Made by a program: the position numbers and the translations under genes
The notes under the pieces: model-generated
Database searches by the model: none
What the model was told of the DNA's origin: nothing
Seen by the model: the letters and a program-made list of their open reading frames with translations, nothing else
Assembly: GCA_021234155.1 (NCBI GenBank)
Contig: JAJEKV010000825.1
Span: forward strand, 1 to 64,000
Direction: 5' to 3'
DNA length: 64,000 nucleotides
Source: Isoetes taiwanensis
Taxonomy: Eukaryota > Streptophyta > Lycopodiopsida > Isoetales > Isoetaceae
Shown here: positions 12,461 through 21,281 of the stretch, in pieces
Layout: every line of letters starts with the position of its first letter
How positions within the stretch are numbered: position 1 is the stretch's first letter

Positions 12461-14450
12461 GAATATGTTCTTACCAAGACTACAGTTATTCTATGCACAA
12501 ACACATAAAAAATACCTCGTTCATGGCAAAACCATTTACCCAATATCCACCCTGGTTTTTTAGGCCAGGCCACATCAGGCACTCTCCAAACCAATTAATC
12601 ATGATATTCTAAGATTTATATAGCCCGAAACCTTATTATTTCATATATCCAAAATATTAAACTCATTCATAGTCATTTTGTAATCATCAAATTCCACAAA
12701 AATATTTTCCATTCATTTTCAGTATTTTCATAGAGTAACAAGAAATAACTTTATGATGTAAGTCAAAATGTCATTGTATCAGAATAATACCTTATCCAAA
12801 TCACTTGAAAATGCATCATAATAATAATCTTCCATATCTTTCCATATATAATCAGTATTCACAATTCAAAATTACCAACACTTTGTGATGCACTATAGAA
12901 GCTCATCGGTCTTCTCGCATCCAATCCATTTGTAACTCAAACCTCTGAAAGCAAATCAGGGAGATGATGTTTTGGTTACCTGCACCCAAACAATGCCAAT
13001 GTTAGCATACACATGGTAACAAGACAAGGGGCGTCAGGTAAGCTGTAAAACATCATGGCTTTTCGCCCTTCACCCTTCACATTCAGATAATTTATCCAAA
13101 ATATACTAAGAGCAGATCACTATTTGGATCCATCCTTTAATCTTGTGAATATTATGGTCAACTGGACCATGCTGCTTACCCCAGCAAGCACTATTATCAA
13201 GATGCACCCTTATGTGGTCATGTATGCAACCATAAAGGAAGCATACTCCAAATAATTTATCCTGTCTATACATAGACGTAAACACATTACTTCAGCTTTT
13301 AGAAGGGCTTACAAAGCCATATGTACCACACTCCAACACCATTAGCTGTAACAGGCTCATATCTAAATTTAGAGATCAGCCCATATCGAGCCATTAAAAT
13401 GTTTTCAATTAGTGATGCAAAGCAGCTTTGCACCCTAGCTGCCACTAGACTTGCATAAATTACTAAAGGAACAAAACATCCCTAAGATGACATTTGAACA
13501 AATACAATGCCCTCCATAAAACAAATATGGAAAAGCTACCGCAACAACAATCTACATAATCTTGCTAAACCAGACGGAACAAGGACCTAGCTCAGTATAT
13601 CATCTATTCTATTAGCATATGTCATCAAGCAAGAAGCATGCCCACTTATATATCCCTGTTAGCAAACACCGTGTACAGCATGCAGCATCAAACAGGAGAA
13701 CATGACAACTAGCATAGCATTAGCTCTAGCATAGTACTAGCACTTGCAATGCACTGCAATGCAGGCCTACCAGCTTATATCAATGAATATCCAATGATCC
13801 ATATTGTGTTAAGTAGCTTAGCTGCATGATTAGAACACTTCCTTTTTGGAATCAAATAAAGAACTGTACAACCTGTTCATAGTTCATAGTTTTCACACCT
13901 TTTTCTGTAGAAAATAATGAAATGATGAACTATCATTTTGATGTTTTTAAAGCATAGAACTGTCCAAGCAAACCTGAATGTGTTTCGCTCCAGATATCAA
14001 CGTCCTTTGGCTGCAAATATTTGCCTCCTTTGCAGGTTCAGATTTTGGTTGATAACCCTTCGAACTTGCATCCGAACATGCCAGATCACGAAAGGCATCA
14101 AAGGTATGAAAATGCCAGTGCTTATCAAACCTAGCCGCATCAAGTCTGCGCAAACTCTAATCGGACTGAGCGCAGATGTATCATGCAGGCGGCCAATATG
14201 GCCATTTTGGCGCAACAACCATTTCGTTGCCAAATAAAATATTTGGTACAATTTACGTTGCCCAAAATCTTGGCACAATCAAACCCATAACTATTAGGCC
14301 CACAAAGCCGGCAAAATTAGAGTCATGCTCATGCACAAATTTCCCAATCGGGACTCTCTAGGAAAATGAAAGGCACAAAATATCCTTCCAAAATTGTGTA
14401 CCAAAAAGTTTTCTAACTTAGAAATGCGTGCTTACTTATCAAAGTCCATG
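12387..14450 (-). mobile_element. Y-family unit 2 (no ORF)
   Basis: Starts with the (TTC)n tract followed by the same GAATATGTTCTTACC joint as unit 1. M2 is at 12551-12569 and M3 at 12973-13075. Similarity to unit 1 fades after about 13080. The remaining 1.4 kb is AT-rich with only short unsupported open frames. It ends at 14450, where Z sequence TTGAACTAGTC begins. Confidence 0.6.
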
Positions 14451-14507
14451 TTGAACTAGTCAACTTTACAGCTCCATTTATGATGTAAACTACTCAGAAA
14501 TATCCAT

Positions 14508-14524
14508 CCTGGTTTATAACCAGG
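14508..14524 (-). other. M2 hairpin of Z unit A
   Basis: CCTGGTTTATAACCAGG, followed on plus by CCACAGCATCC. Matching sites: 3638 and 7652 (X), 9771 and 12551 (Y), 21396 and 28265 (Z), about 30490 and 34013 (W, as GGGTAAAACCC). The GCCACA that follows is kept in nearly all copies. Confidence 0.65.
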
Positions 14525-15007
14525 CCACAGCATCCTTTACCCTAAAATCATGCATCTTAAAGGTTTTTACTTTTCATGTCAATCTGTTTCATTTCCATAT
14601 CTCTTATTTTTTGCTTTTTGCTTTAATAATTTTCAATTTAACATTTTACCATTGCATCTTACTATTTGCACCTCTAAACAGAATCTTTTTCCTTTAAATA
14701 TTTTTGCATTCAACCATCATAGATAACCTTTCAATATTCAGAAATATTTTCATCATTTTAATCTTACATCATAACATTTCTATTCACTTTATGCACTACT
14801 ACACTATGGCAGCCCATGCAAAAATGGCTTAAATTAACTTTGCCATATCTACTCTTCATCCCATATTATTCACATGGTAAATCTATTGAGTATTGAGTAG
14901 ATCTCACCATGTCAACATCAGTTTTCAGAATGTAACCACAAATTTATAAGAATAGCCATATTGCGTCCTTGAAAGATCATAAATGAACTCCTAGGAGAAG
15001 ATGTTTA

Positions 15008-15109
15008 GGTTACCTGCATCCAACCAATACACTAGTTAGCATAAATATGGTAAAAGTGCAAGGGACGTCAGGTAAGCAATTAAACATCTTGGCTCTTCGC
15101 CCTTCACCT
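15008..15109 (-). ncRNA. M3 conserved structured block, Z unit A
   Basis: A block of about 100 bp found nine times across four families: 4232, 8241 (X), 10275, 12973 (Y), 15008, 21894, 28764 (Z), 30863 and 34383 (W). Shared core on plus: CCAA.CAATRC, TTAGCA, ATGGTAA, then AAGGG opening a stem closed by CCCTT or GCCC. Paired GGTTACC/GGTAAC arms also occur in X and Y. The strand of function is inferred from the RT strand. No hammerhead core was found in it. Confidence 0.55.
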
Positions 15110-16733
15110 AATATTCATCTATTTTTCTGATCTATACTTTATCCACAACCATGTAAACGTATACCAGCAAGTACATAACAAAATCTATTTGAGTATCTCT
15201 TTTTCCTTTTTTGCTACCACGACCAAGGCGTGTCCACATAGTCACTATAAGTAATAAAAACATCTGTTCAATCTCAAAGAGAAGTCTTTGGTCCTGTATA
15301 GAGCAAAGTTAACAGGCCAGCATCTTTTATTTACAAGTTACTAAAACTGGAATAACTTTTAATGTTATATTCAATATTACTTTCAGTATTATGCATGTCT
15401 AGCAACTACCCGCACCCTCTATTTTGGGATCTTCAACATGTCCAAAGGCATCTCGTGATGCAAACGGATCATCTCATTTCCCATCTACCTTTGTTTTTCG
15501 GGATTAAGGCGTGGCAATAAATCCGTTCTACCTTTCATCTCAAGTCATACAAAGATGCATGTAATATTATCATTACTATCTTCATCTATATTATCATGAA
15601 AAACCCTTAACTTCGACCAACCCGGCTTTCCCATGATTACTTTTATTACTTCCGCTGTATATATAATCTCATCAGTTAGCAACCATCTCCATCTATAAGC
15701 TAATAGTTTAACCATCATATTACTATGCTTATTCTTATCGATCTTAATCACCAAACACTCTTATAATCATTTCTGAATCATCCTAACGGAAGTATCTTTT
15801 GCTAAGGCATTATTTAACTATTTACCAAAGATAAGGAGCATAAATCAATATTTTTAGAATCAAATAGGACCTGTTTGGTTTCGGCTCCAACAAGCGGCCT
15901 TTGTCTTGGAAAGCCAAGATTTGGGGCTTGTCTTCCACCACCATTAGGCCTATTTCGCCTTTATAGGGAAAGTTCCGGCCGAAGCAGGAGCTCGCTTCTT
16001 TGGCCCGTTGCCTAATGTATACTCCTCTAGGCATTGCTCTCCAATCACTATTACGGCAGTAACAGTGAACGTGATGAAAGAGAACTAACTTTAGTGTATG
16101 CTTTCTCAAATATATATGCAATTTTGTTGCTTACGAAAACCTTCAAGATGCCCATCTTGTCCATAATAAATTGCTCCAGCCACTACCATTTGGCTTAAGG
16201 TGCAGAACGGCCAAGACTCCCAGTCTATGGCGTAACTAGGTTTCCCGGTCAATATTCTTAGGGTCTGCCCAAGAGATCTCTACTGGCCAATCATAAATAC
16301 TAAAGCAAAAATCAAAGCTGGTCTTATCATTTTTAAAGACCATTACCGCATCTATTCATCCAAAGTTTATATCCTCAATATGTGTATAACACCATGGTTC
16401 ACAAATCCCTTCATTATTATCTTGAATATCTCATGGGGATAGCATAAAATATCATTCCACAACAAACTAAAATGTTAATCATGAAAATATCTATACGTAT
16501 TGGCCCCATTGAACCCAAAGGACCAAAAATCACCTATATGTACTACCAACTTATGTATGTTGGATTTTTTCGATCATTTACAAGTCAAATAGATCATCCC
16601 CAAGCCAAATAGATCTGTTCATCATATCTTCCAGCAACTTTTTGATCCTCTTCTTCTTCTTCTTCTTCTTCTTCTTCTTTCCCACAACCCACCCTCGGGT
16701 AGTAGGACCCATTCCATCTTAGGAAATAGGGCA

Positions 16734-16765
16734 TAGGCACCCCTTCCAAGATGGAAGGGGTCCTA
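16734..16765 (-). other. M4 terminal hairpin of Z unit A
   Basis: TAGGCACCCCTTCC and GGAAGGGGTCCTA pair around a short loop, 80 bp from the (GAA)n tract and just 3' of the RT. Unit B has the same at 23629-23660. X has GTAGGAC..CTC/GAG..GTCCTAC at 3014-3046 and about 7027-7061, and W at about 33354-33380. Arms differ between families but still pair, so the structure seems to be under selection. Confidence 0.7.
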
Positions 16766-16784
16766 ATACCCTACAACCTTTCAT

Positions 16785-17465
16785 TTATCTGGTAAACATC
16801 ATTTTTAGATCATTTATGTTAAAGGCAAGACCAGGAAAATTGTTGGTATCTAACATTCTGCAGATATTCTTCATAACGTCATCTTTGTGAAACCCATTAT
16901 TAACAAACTCTTGTACCAATCCATTCAGATCTGCAGCTGCCCTCAAAGGGCAATTATGGATGTATAAGTAAGGCAAAATTTGTGAAATAATAACCCGGCT
17001 GGCATTCAGATATGGCCTACATCCCGTAGCATGAATGAATTTCGTTATTTTGAATGGCAGCTTATCTCTTTTGTCATATCTTGCAGTAACAAATAGACCA
17101 GTCGCATGGTCAATAACCTCGATGGTTACATTTAGAAAATTACCTCTGAAACCAACCATGCCCGTGCTGTCTTCTTTGCATCTGTATTCAGTTTCATTTT
17201 TGATATGCAATAGTTTCAGATTGTATATGTTGCAGAGACTCAATCTATCCTTGCCATTAATGAAGTATTCATCCAAATTTCCACCATTAAGGATGCACAC
17301 ATCATCCATATACCTTCTGGCCTCTCTGAATTTCACAATATCTATAAAACGTCCAGCCCTAGCAAGCCTCTCAATGTGGAGCATTTCAAAGTACGACAAG
17401 TATATATTGCACCAGTCTGGGGAACATGCGAAACCCATGGGAATACCGCGATGCCCTGTCTCCAA
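16785..17465 (-). CDS. Z-element RT, palm motifs B-C and thumb
   Basis: 226 codons holding motif B (GIPMGFACSPDWCN, residues 7-20) and motif C (YMDD at 52-55, both catalytic Asp kept), followed by a thumb-like region (RVIISQILPYLYIHNC, then LVQEFVNNGF). The frame ends 110 bp or so before the M4 hairpin. There is no C-terminal GIY-YIG domain, unlike Penelope and Poseidon elements. With motif A in the preceding segment, all three catalytic Asp are present, so a continuous active RT is plausible if the two frame breaks are errors. Endonuclease-lacking Penelope-like elements (Athena/Coprina group) are known from several kingdoms, including a plant; membership of that group is inference. Confidence 0.65.
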   Translation of the reverse strand: METGHRGIPMGFACSPDWCNIYLSYFEMLHIERLARAGRFIDIVKFREARRYMDDVCILNGGNLDEYFINGKDRLSLCNIYNLKLLHIKNETEYRCKEDSTGMVGFRGNFLNVTIEVIDHATGLFVTARYDKRDKLPFKITKFIHATGCRPYLNASRVIISQILPYLYIHNCPLRAAADLNGLVQEFVNNGFHKDDVMKNICRMLDTNNFPGLAFNINDLKMMFTR

Positions 17466-17886
17466 ACATTAGATCCTTGAATAATGTAGCAAAGTGGCAT
17501 AACAACCAATTATTGAGCTCCACAAATTCATCCTTTTTCATGCAACTCCAATTATCCCCGTTCCTCTTTTTGATATCCCAAAAACAATCAACATCATCAC
17601 TCAAAATTCTAAACCATAGACTGACCTCTTCATGATTCCCACTCATATATGTAACTGCCAAGTCAATTACCAGCTTGATAACCAAGCAAATGCCCTCATC
17701 CCCAATCAGAGGGATGTTCTCATAGCATTTTGAGATATCAGCAGTATAAATGTCATGAATTTTCGTCGGCAAATTAAGCATAAACTCATATATCGAATTT
17801 ACTATCCAAAAAGGATTAACATTCCCTGGTAGCAGCACATTTACCTTACTAAGCCTGTGCATGTAGGCCTTAGGAAGCACTTCCAA
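17386..17886 (-). CDS. Z-element RT, fingers and palm motif A
   Basis: 166 codons continuing the reverse transcriptase in a shifted frame. YTADISKCYENIPL (residues 47-60) is motif A, with the catalytic Asp at about 50 and the 'Y.NIP' ending typical of Penelope-like and telomerase-group RTs. KKDEFVELNNWLL precedes motif B. The frame is lost just before the GIPMG motif: one extra base near 17450 moves the reading into the overlapping frame ending at 16785. Unit B reads through this point (GRACGIPMG, near 24320), so the shift in unit A is probably a sequence error or a recent indel. Confidence 0.65.
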   Translation of the reverse strand: MEVLPKAYMHRLSKVNVLLPGNVNPFWIVNSIYEFMLNLPTKIHDIYTADISKCYENIPLIGDEGICLVIKLVIDLAVTYMSGNHEEVSLWFRILSDDVDCFWDIKKRNGDNWSCMKKDEFVELNNWLLCHFATLFKDLMFGDRASRYSHGFRMFPRLVQYILVVL

Positions 17887-17969
17887 AATCCCCTTTAGTC
17901 CCCTAGTAATCAGCTTTGGTCGGGCAAATTGAAAATCTTGTTTTGTTTTATGCTCGGATCCATCCGTAC

Positions 17970-18914
17970 TCAGCCTTTATGAGCTTTATATGTACCCAAC
18001 AAATATGGAATTCTATCCTTATGCGGGCAATCTAAGTGGAATTTGTCCACCAATTCATTATTGAGCATCATTACTAGCCCATCTCTGTCTATTTTACTTT
18101 TCTCAAAGTCTTTGCCATTAAGCCTGAGTCTTGCCATCTCTCTAATATGCCATGGGCAAATGAATGCTGGCACATTAGTCGCCTTATCGACTCCTGCAAC
18201 ATACATATTGCGAATCAACCAGTCCATACATGCAGTTACCTTAGCATCCTGTATGGTACATTTAATCTTTCCCTGTTTTGCAATGATTTCTAAAGCATTC
18301 TGCTCAATCCTCTTGATTAGATTCTGAATTATACTGCGTTTTTCATATGGATGTAATATTTTACCTCTGCCTTCATGTCGTGTAAACAATTCCTCAAAAC
18401 CTTTTTCAAGATCCACCAGGAACTCCTTTATATTTAGAGGTCTATCAGGGATAAAGTTCAGTCCCTTTTTCAGCATATTACGAAGCCCCTTAGATTTTAC
18501 AATATTAAGGTCCATGGTCCTCACATGGCCAATCCGTGTATCAATGAATTTGGTCATTCCTGGTAAATGACATATACACCGTGGAACTTGCTCTGCAGCG
18601 AATATCTTATATGGTTTATAAAGGTAATCCATCAGTTTCTGATCATATTTCCAGCCAAAGCATGAGTCTGCTGCAATGTGCTCACCAAAATCTCCAAGTC
18701 TCAACACAATATAATCATGGAAATGCTTTCTGATATCCACTTTATCAATGATCTTTGAGGAAAAAAGGAAATGTGTCCTCACCTTTTGTCTAGTGACCAG
18801 ATTAGACTTTATGAAAGTTCTTCGGCCATCATTTCCGCGTCCAATGATTCTATCATCCTCATCCACCATCTGCATAACAGATATTTCATGAGAATTCATG
18901 TCTTTGGGTATCAT
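17970..18914 (-). CDS. Z-element RT, N-terminal part (Penelope-like)
   Basis: 314 codons preceding the RT palm. Three features fit Penelope-like RTs: KKGLNFIPDRPLNIKEF near the middle (the family's 'L.KGLNF.P' signature); AGVDKATNVPAFICPWHI at about 240-257, matching the family's 'ADKa.n.vfvCk.yy' motif; and IPYLLGTYKAHKG at the end, matching 'P.lY.lPKlHK'. The frame stops right after HKG, although the expected continuation (a YRWI-like motif) is visible in another frame, so a small indel separates it from the next segment. No GIY-YIG motif is seen at the N-terminus. Start chosen at the ATG giving MIPKDMNS; initiation further upstream is possible. Confidence 0.65.
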   Translation of the reverse strand: MIPKDMNSHEISVMQMVDEDDRIIGRGNDGRRTFIKSNLVTRQKVRTHFLFSSKIIDKVDIRKHFHDYIVLRLGDFGEHIAADSCFGWKYDQKLMDYLYKPYKIFAAEQVPRCICHLPGMTKFIDTRIGHVRTMDLNIVKSKGLRNMLKKGLNFIPDRPLNIKEFLVDLEKGFEELFTRHEGRGKILHPYEKRSIIQNLIKRIEQNALEIIAKQGKIKCTIQDAKVTACMDWLIRNMYVAGVDKATNVPAFICPWHIREMARLRLNGKDFEKSKIDRDGLVMMLNNELVDKFHLDCPHKDRIPYLLGTYKAHKG

Positions 18915-19683
18915 AACCCTTTTATTTTACGAAATGATTAACTGATCCATTTATATTTATCGTAAATAGGGTATAACAGTCAGCATAAATGCTCTATTTG
19001 GCTTTTGTTATATCCATGCATATTGATTTTATTTTGAGGCTTAAGCCATAACCATCACCCGGATGGTATGTTTACTTATCAACAATTGATTTAGTCTCAG
19101 ACAATTCCATCCTGGTTTCGTCCTTATCGAGCTTAATTCATTGATTTGCAAATATTGTATTGTTCTGCACCTTCTGTCATCCATATAAGCATTTAAGCCA
19201 AACAATTATGGCATCAAATCATTCTCAGAAATCATACTTTATGTATTATATTATGTAATGTCTCCATACATAACTCTTTCTGCCAAGTATGTTCATCATA
19301 TCATATTCATGTTTTGGTACAAAAACTGATACCCGCCAGTAATAGTATCATAAATACAACTATTTTGTTAATCTTACGACCATTAAGAACTTCTCATGGA
19401 ATCACCCGAGATGTTCTAGGTCTATATATTCGCTTCTTATCTAACTATATCTATAATAGATAGCGCAAGATTGGCCTGCATCGCCATCCAAAATTCAGCT
19501 TCATAATCACCCTGATGTTGCACCATGGTACGATATTTACTATAATGATGTGATATCAGGCACAGTGGACCTGACATCAGCCCTGTCAAAAAGCACAAGG
19601 GCAACAAAATCAGTAGAATACTCTACTATTTTGAAAAAGTTTACTTTTAAGCCACAATACTTGGCAAAAAGGATAACATATCC

Positions 19684-21204
19684 TTACTTTTCAAATACCA
19701 GCTTGCCTTGTACACCATCGTAATTTCTCTGCAGATACTCAGGTCTGTTCTTTGACACAGATGCTTCTCCAGGTGTGCATGTTACAATTGTGTCAGAATT
19801 TTCTGGTTGGCCATCAATGATTCTGCAGCTACTAGAAGAACTTCCTCTCCTTACTTGAGGGGGTAAATAACTCTCACTACTAGCATTAGACTTCTGGTTT
19901 TGAGCAGTAGAAGTTTTTTGCACCTCAGTAGGCTTCTTATTGTACTTTTTTGCCAGGAAAACCTTGTCTTTAAGCATAATTTCGCATGCCTCCACCAGTT
20001 TAGTGTTTCCAAAGGTTTGGATAATATCACAGTTTTTGTTAACTGCCAGCTTGTTTGTCATCTTGATCATTGTTTCCCGCACATGTAAATATGCAAGTTG
20101 GGCTAAAATAGGTTTTTTGAGATTCTGTCTGATGTAATGCAGAAAGTAACCCATCTTTCCAGCCATAGAATACCTTGGATATACAAGTTCCAAATGATTG
20201 AAAACGTACCAGATTGCTTGATCAAACCAAGTTATCGTATCGGGGCATGTATCCGGAAGGCAACTGCATTTAATATAAGGACTCCAGCTCCTCCAGATTT
20301 TGTGTAGAAAGGCATATCCTCTGTCAGTGTCCAGGTATCCCATATGAGCTTTCACATAAAGTGTCATCCCATTGTTCATGTTACATTTCTTGTCAAATAG
20401 CTCAGGTCCAAAAGGGAAATCTACTTCAAGCTTATCAGCAACTTTAACCAAATTATTCGTGTCCTCAATGACACTTGCAAGTTCATCATCGTTAATGTCA
20501 CCCATCAGCATCCAAGCTTTGATATTGATGGGTGCTAGAATACTGAAGTTACTACTTCGCCATAAACCCTGCTGGAATTCTTCACCCAACCATTCTATTG
20601 CCATTTCTGAAATGATAGGAAAACGTCGGCAATTATTGAGAGTTAATCTTACCAGGTTGTCTCTGGAGCTGTTCCTCATGTTAGCTTCTCTTTCCTTAAC
20701 CATAAGGTCAATATCATCTCTCGGAATAAATTTGACAAACCCTCCTTGGGTTTCACTTTCATCAATATTGCACTCAGCCTGTTTACCTTTGCTGTCATTG
20801 CCAAAGGTTTTATCATTTAAATTGTGTACCTTTTCCAAGTATGTTACCCCTGCTTGGCATTCCATGGACAGCATATCATCAAGGTCAGTCCGATCTGCCA
20901 ATATCTCCTGTGTATCATTGAAGAGTTGTTGGATTATCATGTTGCATTCACTCAACTTCATGCCTTTTTGATCCAATTTTAAAAAAACATCAAACCAAGC
21001 ACTGAACCCAAGGTGAATAATTGGGGAAAACTGATCCGGCTCCAGTCTTTTGTTCAATGTCAGCATCAGATTATGGATCTCCGGATTGGGTATCATGCAT
21101 ATTACTGCTTGGACAGCATTATTTGGTGGACATCCGACTGCCCCATACCCCATATCCATTAATGGCTTTATCCAAGTGTTTTTACACATAAAACTTAAAC
21201 TCAC
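19684..21204 (-). CDS. Z-element ORF1, 506 codons, unidentified
   Basis: The longest intact frame in the window, in the first coding position of the Z element, just downstream of the M1 hairpin and about 770 bp upstream of the reverse transcriptase. I do not recognise a family. Residues 1-400 look globular, mixed in composition and rich in Trp and Cys (for example WRSWSPYIKCSCLPDTCPD near 320). The last 90 residues are polar and low in complexity, with a Ser run (GSSSSSCR) and many Asn, Gln and Lys, as in disordered tails. No zinc knuckle, nuclease or signal peptide is seen. Its position suggests a nucleic-acid-binding or structural partner of the RT, which is inference. The same ORF occurs in unit B with many breaks. 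Confidence 0.75.
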   Translation of the reverse strand: MSLSFMCKNTWIKPLMDMGYGAVGCPPNNAVQAVICMIPNPEIHNLMLTLNKRLEPDQFSPIIHLGFSAWFDVFLKLDQKGMKLSECNMIIQQLFNDTQEILADRTDLDDMLSMECQAGVTYLEKVHNLNDKTFGNDSKGKQAECNIDESETQGGFVKFIPRDDIDLMVKEREANMRNSSRDNLVRLTLNNCRRFPIISEMAIEWLGEEFQQGLWRSSNFSILAPINIKAWMLMGDINDDELASVIEDTNNLVKVADKLEVDFPFGPELFDKKCNMNNGMTLYVKAHMGYLDTDRGYAFLHKIWRSWSPYIKCSCLPDTCPDTITWFDQAIWYVFNHLELVYPRYSMAGKMGYFLHYIRQNLKKPILAQLAYLHVRETMIKMTNKLAVNKNCDIIQTFGNTKLVEACEIMLKDKVFLAKKYNKKPTEVQKTSTAQNQKSNASSESYLPPQVRRGSSSSSCRIIDGQPENSDTIVTCTPGEASVSKNRPEYLQRNYDGVQGKLVFEK

Positions 21205-21265
21205 AAGAAACTCGCCGAAGCATTCTGAAATCAGATTTGGTCTACATCAAGGACATCCTGTGTTA

Positions 21266-21281
21266 GTTGGATAACTCCAAC
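21266..21281 (-). other. M1 hairpin upstream of Z ORF1
   Basis: GTTGGATAACTCCAAC, a 6-bp stem with a 4-base loop, lying 62 bp 5' of the ORF1 start on the sense strand. Also at 28135-28150 (Z), 7519-7534 (X, loop TACC), 3507-3521 (X, damaged) and 33878-33895 (W, stem AGTTAGA/TCTAACT). It is followed on plus by an ATGG.AATCACA..TTTCTTCTT segment in Z and W. Confidence 0.65.

Noticed and set aside
12331-12612. Open frames with poly-Leu or poly-Lys on both strands
   Set aside because: They are translations of the (TTC)n microsatellite.
10275-15109. Hammerhead ribozyme in the M2 or M3 blocks, as in other Penelope-like elements
   Set aside because: I looked for CUGANGA and GAAA cores with three stems on both strands. 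The nearest text (GCGATGAGCC, CTGATGTGG) lacks required bases even in well-preserved copies.
19684-21204. Viral nucleoprotein or capsid as the identity of Z ORF1
   Set aside because: The position beside an RT invited the idea, but no motif supports it, and copies always lie in the Z element.
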